From: Didemnitutus sp041906465
Lineage (GTDB): Bacteria > Verrucomicrobiota > Verrucomicrobiia > Opitutales > Opitutaceae
NCBI GenBank assembly: GCA_041906465.1
Contig: JAYRJE010000002.1
Location: 372,001-436,000, forward strand
DNA length: 64,000 bases
Direction of reading: 5' to 3'
Below, piece after piece: positions 16,797 to 25,747 of this stretch; the stretch's first letter is position 1; each line of letters begins with the position of its first letter. A model generated the notes under the pieces. It was not told the DNA's origin and searched no databases. It worked only from the letters and a program-made list of their open reading frames with translations. A program made the translations under genes and the position numbers.

Positions 16797-17099
16797 ATGG
16801 TTGCCTCCCGATCCTCTCGTTTCGTTCCCTCCAGCCTCCTGTTCGGCGCCAGCTGCCTGCTGCCGGCGCGTCAGGAACCGTCGCCCGCGGTGCCCGTGAA
16901 CCGCGCGTCCGGTGCTCTCGATCCGGTTCTCACCCCCGCGGAACAGCGGGTGTGCGAACTCCTCCTGACCGGCCAGTCGAACAAAGAAATCGCCAACGAC
17001 CTCGGCCGCGCGGAGGCGACCATCAAAAACCAGGTGGCGTCGATCCTCCGCAAGCACGGCGTGCCTTCCCGCGCGCGTCTGCTCGCCTTGCGCCGGTAA
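16797..17099 (+). CDS. Small LuxR-type HTH regulator, copy 1
   Basis: The 100-residue protein has a GerE/LuxR helix-turn-helix at residues ~45-100 (LTPAEQRVCELLLTGQSNKE, TIKNQVASILRKHG). It lacks a receiver or ligand-binding domain. Instead the N-terminus reads MVASRSSRFVPSSLLFGASC, weakly hydrophobic and Ser/Arg-rich, which could be a membrane or export signal or simply a linker. A paralogue with the same N-terminus and leader lies at 27080-27382. Such short orphan HTH proteins may bind DNA constitutively or dimerise with full-length regulators. Targets are unknown. It sits just left of the IS element and the first FecI/FecR module. Confidence 0.75.
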   Translation: MVASRSSRFVPSSLLFGASCLLPARQEPSPAVPVNRASGALDPVLTPAEQRVCELLLTGQSNKEIANDLGRAEATIKNQVASILRKHGVPSRARLLALRR

Positions 17100-17172
17100 C
17101 GGTCGGCGGGCATGCGCCACCCGGACGGCGGCGCCGTGATCCGTGCTAAGACGCGTGCGCGGCGCGGAACTA

Positions 17173-18040
17173 CTAGGGCGTGTTTTCAAACCAAGCGGAA
17201 CAAGGTAGAGGTGGAGAGATCGAAGGCGGCGCAATGCTTCGACCCAATCGCATGGACCTTGCCGATCCGCTGTGGCGACGGCTAAAAAAATTAACCTGAG
17301 CCGGGCGAGAGCGCGTGGTGGGCCTAATGGCACAGTGGGTGGTCGCCCGCCAAAGGATGACCGGCTTGTGCTCAGTGGCATCGTCTACGTGCTGCGCACG
17401 GGTTTGCCGTGGCGCGATGTGCCGGCGCACTTTGGGGTCTGGGGCACGATCTACACCCGCTTCCGGCGTTGGTGCGCAACCGGCCTGTTCGCCCGGATGC
17501 TCAGCGTGCTGAGCCGGCGCGGGCGTGGCGTGTTGCGGCATTTGGACTGCTCACACATCAAGCTGCATCAGCATGGGACCAACCCCGCTGGCGGCCAATT
17601 GGCCCAGGCGATGGGTCGGACCAAAGGCGGGCTGAACACCAAGTTGGCGGCCATCGTGGATCGGCACGGTCGGGCCCTCGCCGTGGCGCTGGCACCCGGA
17701 CCCCGCCATGACTTGCTGGCCGTCGAGCCCGTGCTGGCGCGGGCTCGGCGCGGCCTTGTCGTAGCCGACAAGGGCTTTGACGCCGACAACTTCCGCCGCC
17801 GGTTGCGGGCCCAGCGCACTCGCTGCTGCATTCCGCCCAAAAGCGGTCGCCGACAGCCCGCCCGCTTCCACCGCGGACACTACCGACACCGCCATCACGT
17901 CGAAAACTTCTTTGGGCGCATCAAGGCCATGCGCCGCATCTCCACCCGCTACGAAAAACTCGCGACCACCTTTCTGGCCTTTGTCCAACTCGCTGCGGTG
18001 ATCGATTGGCTCATTCATCGGGTTTGAAAACACGCCCTAG
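17173..18040 (+). mobile_element. Complete IS5-family insertion sequence
   Basis: It is bounded by perfect 20-bp inverted ends (CTAGGGCGTGTTTTCAAACC at 17173-17192 and its complement at 18021-18040). The outer CTA/TAG probably includes a TA target duplication, typical of the IS427/IS1031-type groups whose ends begin GGGC. Length and a single DDE transposase fit that group. The copy looks intact and is inserted 88 bp upstream of an ECF sigma factor gene. Confidence 0.9.
17252..18027 (+). CDS. IS5-family transposase, likely made by -1 frameshift
   Basis: The N-terminal piece from ATG 17252 (or 17234) reads MDLADPLWRRLKK and hits TGA soon after. The main frame carries GRPPKDDRLVLSGIVYVLRT and GLPWRDVP, then the DDE residues: D in RHLDCSHIK, D in VVADKGFD, E in HHVENFFGRIK. 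The two frames meet at CTAAAAAAATT, which in the first frame is exactly the slippery heptamer A-AAA-AAA. A -1 slip joins the IS5 N-terminal helix to the catalytic domain. Otherwise translation could begin at GTG 17272. The stop lies inside the right terminal repeat, as is usual for compact elements. Confidence 0.85.
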
Positions 18041-18107
18041 CGCCTTGGGCGAAAATTTTCGGGTGGGGTAAAATCGTCGAATCCCGCTCGACTCCGGTCA
18101 CGGGCAG

Positions 18108-18120
18108 ACCAATGCCATTG
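18108..18120. promoter_or_regulatory. 13-bp palindrome before the first ECF sigma gene
   Basis: CCAATGCCATTGG is a perfect palindrome 8 bp before the ATG of the sigma factor gene. It could be an operator or a translation-controlling stem. Nothing else supports either role. Confidence 0.3.
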
Positions 18121-18128
18121 GCTTCGCC

Positions 18129-18671
18129 ATGCCGCCGCATGATCCTGAGACCGCCCGCTGGTTTGCTCGCGAGGTGCAGCCGCACGAAGGCGCGCTGCGC
18201 TCCTACCTGCGGGGCAAGTTTCCCGGCCATCCCGATATCGAGGATCTCGTGCAGGAAACCTACGCGCGGCTGCTGCAGGCGCGAGAGCACGGCGAGGTGC
18301 GCGCGCCGAAGGCCTTCCTCTTCACCACCGCCCGCAACGCCGCCTTCGATTATTTCCGTCGGCGAAAAATCGCCACGATCGACGGACTAGCTGAACTCGA
18401 GTCATTGCCCGTCTTGGAAGATAGGCCCGGCATCCCCGAGGCCGTCGCCCATGACCAGGAACTTCAACTGCTCGCCCAAGCCATCGCGGCGCTGCCCAAC
18501 CGCTGCCGTCACGTGCTGACCCTGCGCAAAATCTACGGCCTCTCGCACCGCGAGATCGCGGCGCAGCTCGGCATCTCCGAGCACACGGTGAACGCGCAGA
18601 TCGCCATCGGTGTCCTGCGCCTGCGCGACTTTTTGAAACAACGCGGAGTGACCCACGGAGGCGCCGCATGA
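18129..18671 (+). CDS. ECF sigma factor, FecI type (module 1)
   Basis: The 180-residue sigma-70 family protein has region 2 (DIEDLVQETYARLLQA ... APKAFLFTTARNAAFDYFRR) and region 4 (LPNRCRHVLTLRKIYGLSHR, EIAAQLGISEHTVNAQ). The FecI group directs RNA polymerase to TonB-receptor operons when its FecR partner signals from the envelope. Its end overlaps the fecR-like gene by 4 bp (ATGA). It is clearly related to the second sigma factor at 20807: both begin MPP.DPE.ARWF and share RKIYGLS in region 4. The receptor gene that should follow is truncated, so this regulator may now act on other targets. Confidence 0.9.
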   Translation: MPPHDPETARWFAREVQPHEGALRSYLRGKFPGHPDIEDLVQETYARLLQAREHGEVRAPKAFLFTTARNAAFDYFRRRKIATIDGLAELESLPVLEDRPGIPEAVAHDQELQLLAQAIAALPNRCRHVLTLRKIYGLSHREIAAQLGISEHTVNAQIAIGVLRLRDFLKQRGVTHGGAA

Positions 18672-19723
18672 ATGCTGATCTGCCCCACCCGCACGACCCC
18701 GAGGAAATCGAAGCCACCGCCGCCGTCTGGCTCAGCCTGCGCGATCGCGGCATGACCGAGAGCGAAACTGCCGAGTTCATGCGCTGGCTGCAACAATCGC
18801 CGCGGCACGCCGAGGTTTTCGCCGAGCTCGATGCGGTCTGGCGCGATTTTAACCGCACCGCCGCGCTGCGTCCGACGGCAGCGAGCGCAATCGCGCCCGA
18901 GCCCGAGTTGCTCGCGCCGCGTCCGCGCTCGCTGGTCCACCGCCGCACGTCTCGGGTTTGGGCGCTGCTCGCCGCCGCTGCGGCTATCGCCTTTGCGTGG
19001 ATGGGATGGGCGGGTTTCAATGCCGCGCGACCAACCGCGGAGACGGCCGTGGGAGCGTTTCAGAAACTCGATCTGCCCGACGGTTCCGTCGTGCAACTCA
19101 ACACCGACAGCGCGATCAAGGTCCGCTACTCGGACCACGAGCGCCGCGTCGAACTGTTGCGCGGCGAAGCGCACTTCGACGTCGCGAAGAACCCGGCGCG
19201 GCCGTTCATCGTCGCCGCCCATCACGTCGCCGTGAGCGCCGTCGGCACCGCCTTCAATGTCCGCCTGCGCGAGGGTGCGATCGACGTGCTCGTGACCGAG
19301 GGCAAGGTGCAGGTGCGCGACACGGTCAAGGGCGCGTCGCTGCTCCCCGCCGCCGCCGACCAATCCGGCCCGCCGCTGCTCGTGCAGGGCGAGAGTGTGC
19401 GCGTGACGCTTGCGGCCGAAAGCGGGAAGGCCGCGCCGTCCGTCGTCGCGATCAGCGAAGTCGGCGCCATCGAGATGCAGCGGGTGCTGGCCTGGCAGGA
19501 ACGGCGGCTGGAGTTCGAGGATTGGCCGCTCGCGGAGGTGGTGGCGGAGTTCAACCGCTACAATCGCACAAAGCTCGTGATCGCCGATCCGGCGCTGAAC
19601 ACGAAGCGCTTCAGCGGCACCTTCCGCGCCGACGCCTACGAGCCGTTCGTGCGCCTCCTGGAGGAAAATTTCGGCGTGGCGAGCGAACACACCGCGCAGG
19701 GCATCGAGCTGCGCGAAAAGTAG
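18668..19723 (+). CDS. FecR-type anti-sigma/sigma regulator (module 1)
   Basis: The 351-residue protein has a short cytoplasmic N-terminus with the FecR_N pattern (AAVWLSLRDRGMTESETAEF, MRWLQQSPRHAEVFAELD), one membrane helix (~95-115), and a periplasmic FecR domain (LPDGSVVQLNTDSAIKVRY, LLRGEAHFDVAKNPARPF, VGTAFNVRL). It ends with an STN/DUF4974-like segment (VVAEFNRYNRTKLVIADPAL). It relays receptor occupancy to the sigma factor encoded just upstream, with which its start overlaps by 4 bp. Confidence 0.88.
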   Translation: MNADLPHPHDPEEIEATAAVWLSLRDRGMTESETAEFMRWLQQSPRHAEVFAELDAVWRDFNRTAALRPTAASAIAPEPELLAPRPRSLVHRRTSRVWALLAAAAAIAFAWMGWAGFNAARPTAETAVGAFQKLDLPDGSVVQLNTDSAIKVRYSDHERRVELLRGEAHFDVAKNPARPFIVAAHHVAVSAVGTAFNVRLREGAIDVLVTEGKVQVRDTVKGASLLPAAADQSGPPLLVQGESVRVTLAAESGKAAPSVVAISEVGAIEMQRVLAWQERRLEFEDWPLAEVVAEFNRYNRTKLVIADPALNTKRFSGTFRADAYEPFVRLLEENFGVASEHTAQGIELREK

Positions 19724-19760
19724 CGCCGGCATCCTGCCGGCTCTGGCCGGTCCGAGATTT

Positions 19761-19877
19761 GAACACAGAGGTCACAGAGTGCGCAGAGAAAGATCGGAAA
19801 ACGGAATCCCGGGTAGAGGCACAAAAGCAGAGAGAGGCCGACGGTTCTTCTCTGTGTCCTCCGTGGCCTCTGTGTTT
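19761..19877. repeat. CACAGAGG-type dispersed inverted repeat
   Basis: The left part (19761-19790, GAACACAGAGGTCACAGAG) and the right part (19845-19877, TCTCTGTGTCCTCCGTGG, ending CCTCTGTGTTT) form an inverted pair built of CACAGAGG-like units. This motif type is known as an intergenic repeat in many unrelated bacteria. It lies between fecR and the broken TonB receptor gene. Confidence 0.6.
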
Positions 19878-20002
19878 AAAAAATCTTCTGTCGCTAAGGC
19901 TGTGATGTCGAATCCGGGAAAATTTCTTAGAGAGTTTGCGGAGTTCATCCGTCTGCCCTTGGTGACCGGCGCGCCGCCCCTTCCGTGCGCCGGGCACACA
20001 CT

Positions 20003-20224
20003 ATGACCACCTCCTCGCATCCTCGCGTCGGCGCCGCGCGTTACCTGCGGACGCCTGTCCTGCTCTTGCTCGGCCTCGGTCTTGCCGTTTTCGGCCTCGC
20101 GGCCGAAGCGGCTAAGAAAAATTTCAACGTGCCCGCGGACGACGCTGCGACGGCGTTGAAGCAGTTCGCCGCCCAGTCCGGCGAACAGCTGCTTTTCTCT
20201 CCCTCGGATGACGTTGTCGCATGA
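20003..20224 (+). pseudogene. Truncated TonB-dependent receptor, signal peptide and part of STN domain only
   Basis: From ATG 20003 the product has a signal peptide (LLLLGLGLAVFGLAAEA) and then FNVPADDAATALKQFAAQSG and EQLLFSPSDDVV. This matches the STN start of the intact receptor at 22499 (FDIPAGDAAQTLKQFATQ). TGA at 20222 ends it after 73 residues, and no plug or barrel follows. It sits where the receptor of the first fecI-fecR module is expected, so most of the gene has been deleted. Confidence 0.7.
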
Positions 20225-20333
20225 GCGGAGCACGCCTCTCGCTGCGCGCGACACGGCGACGATCAACACGAACGATCGCCGCGCGTTTGGTGGAGCGGAT
20301 AATCGCAGCGACTCCATCAACCAGGAAGGATTC

Positions 20334-20660
20334 ATGGTTACCCAGCACGCGACCGGCCGGAAGATTTGGGACCTGCTCGCAAAATTAACCGGCCACGAGG
20401 TGGAGATTCCCCAGGCGTTCGCCGCAGAGAAGGGGGAGTAGATCGCGCGGCGCGCGGAATATCCGAGCGAGCGGCTGCAGCCCGCCGCGCATCTCGACGG
20501 CAAGCATTGGCGGAACGCGCTTGCCGTGCATCTCGGCATCAACGCGGTTCCGTCGATGTTCCTCGTCGGTGGCGATGGACGGCTCGCCAACACGAATGCG
20601 TGCGGCGAGAAACTCGACGCTGAGGGGGAACGGCTGTTGCAGCCTTGGTCGGAATCATGC
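20334..20660 (+). pseudogene. Remnant of a TlpA-like thioredoxin-fold protein with in-frame TAG
   Basis: One frame reads GHEVEIPQAFAAEKGE, then TAG (20439-20441), then continues as DGKHWRNALAVHLGINAVPS, MFLVGGDGRLANTNA, CGEKLDAEGERLL. The latter part closely parallels the end of the intact TlpA-like protein at 25744 (AIPAMFLLDQKGMLVSTDAR, GEKLEAEVTRLL), including the cis-proline loop. The CxxC half is missing. Together with the truncated receptor it shows that module 1 once had the same gene order as module 2. Confidence 0.6.
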
Positions 20661-20806
20661 CATCGGCCGGCGTCGGTGTCCGTGCCGCCGCCGGCCGCCG
20701 CGGACCGCCGCGGCGACCCAAGGGGTGTTTTTCGACGATTGCCTTAACGGAAGCTTCGCGGTCGCGTGTCTAGCTGGTCGGTTCACTCCGTGCGCCGACT
20801 TTCTTC

Positions 20807-21349
20807 ATGCCGCCACAGGATCCCGAACAAGCCCGTTGGTTCGTCGACGAGGTCCTCCCGCACGAGCCGAAACTGCGGGCGTGGATTCGTGCGCGCTTTC
20901 CTGGCGCGGGCGACGCGGACGATCTGGTGCAGGACGCCTACGCGCGGCTGTTGCGGGCGCATGCCTCCGGCCCGATTGCCAACCCGCAGGCCTTCCTCTT
21001 CGTCACCGCCCGGAATCTCGCGCTGAACCGCCTGCGCCACCAAGGCTACGAACGGCCCACTGGAGCCACGGAAATCGATCCGTTGAGTGTCGTAGATGAC
21101 GCCCTCGGTGCGCCCGATACGCTGGCGCGCCGCGAGGATTTTCAACTCTTGATCGAAGCCATCCAGTCTCTGCCCGACCGCTGCCGCCAGGTGGTCACCT
21201 TGCGCAAGATCTACGGCCTCTCCCAAAAGGAGGTCGCGGAGCGCCTCGGCATCACCGAGAACACAGTCGAGGCGCAGGGTGCGATTGGGCTGCGCAAATG
21301 CATCGAATTTTTCCGCCGTCGGGGCCACGACCGGACCGCACGCCCATGA
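20807..21349 (+). CDS. ECF sigma factor, FecI type (module 2)
   Basis: The 180-residue sigma-70 family protein has region 2 (DADDLVQDAYARLLRA, NPQAFLFVTARNLALNRLRH) and region 4 (LPDRCRQVVTLRKIYGLSQK, EVAERLGITENTVEAQ). It is homologous along its length to the sigma factor of module 1. The stop overlaps the start of the fecR-like gene by 4 bp. With an intact receptor downstream, this is the working copy of the FecI/FecR signalling unit: substrate binding to the outer-membrane receptor should release the sigma factor for transcription of the receptor operon. Confidence 0.9.
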   Translation: MPPQDPEQARWFVDEVLPHEPKLRAWIRARFPGAGDADDLVQDAYARLLRAHASGPIANPQAFLFVTARNLALNRLRHQGYERPTGATEIDPLSVVDDALGAPDTLARREDFQLLIEAIQSLPDRCRQVVTLRKIYGLSQKEVAERLGITENTVEAQGAIGLRKCIEFFRRRGHDRTARP

Positions 21350-22377
21350 CCCCCGCTGAACCCCATCACCCCGCCTCCGATCCGATCGCCCACGCCGCCG
21401 CCGAATGGGTCCTCCGGCTCGATCGCGGCCTCACGCCCGCCGAACAGGACGACTACACGCAATGGCTCGCCGCCGATCCGCGCCACCGCGACGCGCTCGC
21501 TGCGGCGCGCTGGGGCTGGGACGAGCTCGATCGCCTTGCCGGCATCCAGGACTCCGTGCACGCGGTGCCGGATCCTGACTTGCTCCGTCCCCGCCGTCGC
21601 GCGTCGCGTGTTCTCCGTTTTTGGCCGCAAGCGCTCGGGCTCGCCGCCGCTGCCGCGGTGATCGCTCTCATCGGATGGCCGCGCCGCGCAACGATGCCGC
21701 CGGCGGTGGAGCGGGCTCCGTCGTATGCGCTCGCGGCGCCGATCGAGGAGCGCTCGCTCGAGGACGGCAGCGTCATTGCGCTCAATCGCGGCGCGGTGAT
21801 CGAGGTGGAGTTCACCCCGGCGGAGCGCCGCGTGCACCTGGTGAGAGGCGAGGCCAATTTCACCGTGGCCAAACAGCCGGCGCGACCCTTTGTCGTCCAC
21901 GCGGGCGGAGTGGACGTCCAGGCCGTCGGCACGGCATTCAACGTCCGGCTCGAGCCGAAGTCCGTCGAGGTGCTCGTCACCGAGGGGCGCGTGCAGGTCA
22001 CGCCGCCGGTGGCTGCGCGCGCCGCGGCGCTTCCGGTGTCGTTTGTCGAGGCGGGACGCCGCACCGTCGTGTCGCTCGATGTCGCGGCGCCGGCTCCGCA
22101 GGTTTCGGCGGTCAGCGCCGAAGAGGCCGCTCGCGCGCTGGCGTGGCAGCCGCGCTTGCTCGATTTCACCGACGAGCCGCTGGCGGCAATCGTCGCCGAA
22201 TTCAATCGACGCAACCCGGTGCGTCTCGTCATTGCCGACCCCGCGGTGGCCGCACTGCGTTTGAGCGCGACGGTCCGCTCGGACAATGTCGAGGGTTTCG
22301 TGCGCCTGCTGGAGGCCGACTTCGACGTGCGCGCCGATTGGCGCGGCGAGACGGAAATCACGCTGCGGCGGAAATGA
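21346..22377 (+). CDS. FecR-type anti-sigma/sigma regulator (module 2)
   Basis: The 343-residue protein follows the FecR plan. The N-terminal cytoplasmic part has AAEWVLRLDRGLTPAEQDDY and QWLAADPRHRDALAAARWGW. There is one membrane helix (~85-105) and then the periplasmic FecR domain (LEDGSVIALNRGAVIEVEF, LVRGEANFTVAKQPARPFVV, VGTAFNVRLEPKS). The C-terminus ends in an STN-like segment (IVAEFNRRNPVRLVIADPA). Gene overlap with the sigma gene suggests coupled, balanced synthesis. A gap of 121 bp separates it from the receptor gene, which could hold the FecI-dependent promoter. Confidence 0.88.
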   Translation: MTPAEPHHPASDPIAHAAAEWVLRLDRGLTPAEQDDYTQWLAADPRHRDALAAARWGWDELDRLAGIQDSVHAVPDPDLLRPRRRASRVLRFWPQALGLAAAAAVIALIGWPRRATMPPAVERAPSYALAAPIEERSLEDGSVIALNRGAVIEVEFTPAERRVHLVRGEANFTVAKQPARPFVVHAGGVDVQAVGTAFNVRLEPKSVEVLVTEGRVQVTPPVAARAAALPVSFVEAGRRTVVSLDVAAPAPQVSAVSAEEAARALAWQPRLLDFTDEPLAAIVAEFNRRNPVRLVIADPAVAALRLSATVRSDNVEGFVRLLEADFDVRADWRGETEITLRRK

Positions 22378-22498
22378 TCGCGCCGGGCGGGGCGGGGCCT
22401 CGCGGCGCGGCGGTGCGCGATTCAGCGTCATACGCGGAATCCCGTTCACGGAAACGGGGCCGCCATGGTTCTACTTGGCGAATCCGCACACACACACG

Positions 22499-25400
22499 AT
22501 GAACCTGTTCCCCCTGTCTCTCCGTCGCGCCTCCGGGCTGTGGCGATCGTTGCTCATTTTGTCCGTCTTCGCCCTCGTGGGCGCGGACACTTTGGCGAAG
22601 GACGGCGAAACGACGCGCTCCTTCGACATCCCGGCCGGCGACGCGGCGCAGACGCTGAAGCAGTTTGCGACACAAGCCGCGCGCGAAATTGTCTTCGCTC
22701 CGGCGACGGTCGCCGGCGTGAAAACGCCCGCCGTGAACGGCCGCCTCACGCCGAGTGCCGCGCTCGAGTTGCTCCTCACCGACACAGGCCTGGTTGCTCG
22801 CGAAGACGAAAAGACCGGCGCCTTTGCCGTGCGCAAAGCACCGGAGGTCCCCGAAAAAAACGCCCCGGGCCGTCGCCTTGAAGCGGCGGCGCACACCGAG
22901 GGCGGCGTCACGAAACTCGATTCGTTCGCGGTCAACGCCACGAAAATCGACGGTCTGAACAATCGCGGCCTGCTCCAGGGCGGTGACCAAGCGCCGCTTT
23001 ACCACGACGTCGTGAGCCGCATGGACATCGAGCGCCTCGGCGTCTCGAGCGTGGAGGAGCTTTTTCGTTATCTCCCGCAGACGAGTTCGACCACCACCGC
23101 GCTCCAGACTTCGGTGAGCAACAACCGCACGAGCGGCGGCCTTACCAACAAAACCGCCACGGTGGGACTGCGCGGGTTTTCCTCCGCGCAAACCGTCGTG
23201 TTGATCAACGGTCGCGCACTGCCGCGCAGCGGCTTGTTCGGCGGTGACGGTGCCGACATCAGCCGCATCCCGATCGCGGCGATCGAGCGCGTGGAGATTT
23301 TGCCTTACGCCGGTTCCGCCATCTACGGCGCGGGCGCGCTCGGCGGCGCGATCAACATCATCCTGCGCAAGGAATTTTCCGGCCGCGATCTCACGACCTA
23401 CGTCGGCACTTCGACCGAGGGCGGCGCCACCGAATATCGCTTCACGTATCTCGAAGGACGCTCGTTTAACGGCGGTCGCACCAACCTCACGCTCACGCTC
23501 AGCCACCAGCACCGCGAGGCGTTGCGCGGCGCCGATCGCGATTACCTCGACGAAGCATTGCGCCGCTACGGTCCCGATTCGACCGCGACGAACGCCCAGG
23601 GTCAGCGCCTGTTCGAGACGTTGATTCTCCCGGCGTTCGCCAGTTCGCGTCCGGTGATTCTCCTTAGCTCCGGCGGCGCGAGCAGCGATCTCGGCATCCC
23701 CGGCGCGCCCGGCGTGCGCTTCGCTTCGGTCCCGGCTGGCACCACTCCCGCCGGCTCGCTGACGCTCACGCCGGATTCGTTCCAGAGCACCGCGGGTCAG
23801 GCCGCGTTCGGCTCGCGCCTCGGCCGCTCCATCCTCTACGAGCCGGTCGACACCTACAGCCTGAACGCGCAGCTCGAGCACGAGTTCGTCAAGGACCGGC
23901 TCTCCGCTTACGGCGAGTTCACCCTCGGCTACAATCGCCGCCAGTTCGACATGCCGCAGTCGCTCGCCTTCAACCTCTCGGAGACCGATCCGCTCAACCC
24001 GTTTCGCACCGGCGTGACGCCCGGGTTCGTCGGCCGTTCGGTCACGGTGTTCCTCGATCCCACCGACATTCCGGATCCGTCCGCGCTCTACGAAGACGGT
24101 TCCGCGCGCGCTGTGATCGGCCTCAAGGGCAAGATCGCCGGCGACTGGGAATGGTCCGCCGACGGCACCATCGACTACGCGCACAGCACCGTCAGCAGCG
24201 ACAATCCGCCCGACGCGATGAGCACGCTGGTGTCGTTGTCTCCCTATGCTGATCCGGGCCCGTCCGCGCCGCTAGCTACGCGCCGTGCCGTTTATGCGCT
24301 GCTCGCCGATCACGGCACGTCACCGCTCTCCGCGGCCGACTCGGAACGCTATTTCCGTTCCATTCGCTACAGTTCCAATCTCAGCGTGCAGCGCGAAGGC
24401 AACGCTCGCGTCATGGGCCCGGTCGTTACGCTCCCGGCCGGTCCGCTGCGCGTTTCGGCGCTCGGCAAATATCAGCACTGGAAGTTCGACTACGGCCAGA
24501 AATTCTACGGCAGCGACGACTGGTCGCAGCTCGTCAACGCCGCGCCGTTCGACCAAAACGAGTCGAGCAACAACGCCACCCGCAAAATCTGGCAAGGCGC
24601 GCTGGAGTTCAGCGTGCCGGTGATCGGCGGCTCGTGGCGCCCCGTGCCGATCGAGAGTCTCGAGCTTCAGGGAAGCTTCTCCCGCGAGCGCGATATCACT
24701 GCGGGCTTCGCTGCCGACGAGCCCTTCACCAACAAGCAGGCGTCGAACAGCAGCGTCATCGCCGCGAAACTCCAGCTCACGCGCGACCTCGCGCTGCGCG
24801 CTTCGTTTTCCGAAGGCTTTTATCCGCCGGAGTGGGGCGCCGTCAGCCTGCCCACCACGCAGTTCTCGCTGCCCGGCTTCTTCCCCGATCCGAAGCGCGG
24901 CAACACCATGCAGTTCACGCCGATGATGAGCATCATGCAGGGCGGCAATCCCGGCCTGAAACCCGAGACCGCCGATTCCTACAACGCCGGCATCATCTTC
25001 ACGCCGCGTTTCGTCCCCGGCCTCTCGCTCACTGCGGATTTTTGGAAAATCGAAAAGACCGACGCGATCGTTTCCACGTCCTTCGTCGACATCATCTCGA
25101 ACCCCGACGCGTTCGGTTTCCTGATCACGCGCGAAGCTCCGACCGCCGCGGACACGGCGCAGGGCTGGCTCGGCCGCATCACTGCGGTCGACGCCCGCGC
25201 GTTCAACGCCTCCATCACCCGCACCGAAGGCGTCGACCTCCGTCTGCGTTACCTGCTCGAGACGCATTCGCTCGGCAGCTTCACCTTCAACGGCTCGGCG
25301 AGCTTCACGAATCACTTCCTGCTCCTCGCCACGCCCACCGCGCCGATCGTCAACACCGCCAACGGCAGCGGCCCGCTGCACTGGCGCGGCAACAGTTCCG

Positions 25401-25747
25401 TCACCTGGTCGCGCAACGCGTGGTCGGCCACGGTCACCGCGCGCTACGTGGGCAAGCGCTCCACGAACACCACGGCGGCGAGTCCGAGTTATCCGGGCGC
25501 GTTCCCGATCGATGGCGAGTATCTGCCGGGCTTCGTGCGCTGGGATCTGCAGACGAGCTACGAGATTCCCGCCAGCACCGCCGCGCGCGGCCTCCAACAT
25601 TGGCTGCAGGGCACGAAGTGGACGCTCGGCGTCCTGAACGCGCTCAACGACAAGCCGACGTTCGTCTCCGACGGCTCCGGCTTCTACAATGGCGCCGACG
25701 ATCCGCGTCAGCGCTTCGTTTATCTGCAGGTGAAAAAGAGCCTATGA
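22499..25747 (+). CDS. TonB-dependent outer-membrane receptor with N-terminal STN domain
   Basis: The 1082-residue protein has a signal peptide (SLLILSVFALVGADTLA) and an STN domain at ~40-100 (FDIPAGDAAQTLKQFATQ) that contacts FecR. A plug follows (VGLRGFSSAQTVVLINGRAL, AIYGAGALGGAINIIL), and a 22-strand barrel fills the remainder. It imports a ligand across the outer membrane using TonB energy; the ligand cannot be told. The last residues are LQVKKSL, so the usual terminal phenylalanine is absent. I chose ATG 22499 over upstream in-frame starts because it begins the signal peptide. Its last 4 bp overlap the tlpA-like gene. Confidence 0.9.
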   Translation: MNLFPLSLRRASGLWRSLLILSVFALVGADTLAKDGETTRSFDIPAGDAAQTLKQFATQAAREIVFAPATVAGVKTPAVNGRLTPSAALELLLTDTGLVAREDEKTGAFAVRKAPEVPEKNAPGRRLEAAAHTEGGVTKLDSFAVNATKIDGLNNRGLLQGGDQAPLYHDVVSRMDIERLGVSSVEELFRYLPQTSSTTTALQTSVSNNRTSGGLTNKTATVGLRGFSSAQTVVLINGRALPRSGLFGGDGADISRIPIAAIERVEILPYAGSAIYGAGALGGAINIILRKEFSGRDLTTYVGTSTEGGATEYRFTYLEGRSFNGGRTNLTLTLSHQHREALRGADRDYLDEALRRYGPDSTATNAQGQRLFETLILPAFASSRPVILLSSGGASSDLGIPGAPGVRFASVPAGTTPAGSLTLTPDSFQSTAGQAAFGSRLGRSILYEPVDTYSLNAQLEHEFVKDRLSAYGEFTLGYNRRQFDMPQSLAFNLSETDPLNPFRTGVTPGFVGRSVTVFLDPTDIPDPSALYEDGSARAVIGLKGKIAGDWEWSADGTIDYAHSTVSSDNPPDAMSTLVSLSPYADPGPSAPLATRRAVYALLADHGTSPLSAADSERYFRSIRYSSNLSVQREGNARVMGPVVTLPAGPLRVSALGKYQHWKFDYGQKFYGSDDWSQLVNAAPFDQNESSNNATRKIWQGALEFSVPVIGGSWRPVPIESLELQGSFSRERDITAGFAADEPFTNKQASNSSVIAAKLQLTRDLALRASFSEGFYPPEWGAVSLPTTQFSLPGFFPDPKRGNTMQFTPMMSIMQGGNPGLKPETADSYNAGIIFTPRFVPGLSLTADFWKIEKTDAIVSTSFVDIISNPDAFGFLITREAPTAADTAQGWLGRITAVDARAFNASITRTEGVDLRLRYLLETHSLGSFTFNGSASFTNHFLLLATPTAPIVNTANGSGPLHWRGNSSVTWSRNAWSATVTARYVGKRSTNTTAASPSYPGAFPIDGEYLPGFVRWDLQTSYEIPASTAARGLQHWLQGTKWTLGVLNALNDKPTFVSDGSGFYNGADDPRQRFVYLQVKKSL

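Noticed and set aside
19761..19877. CRISPR-like repeat
   Set aside because: Only two inverted halves with no regular spacers and no cas genes.
22358..24184. Minus-strand frame opposite the TonB receptor
   Set aside because: No signal peptide or domain; the receptor plug and STN are plainly on the plus strand.
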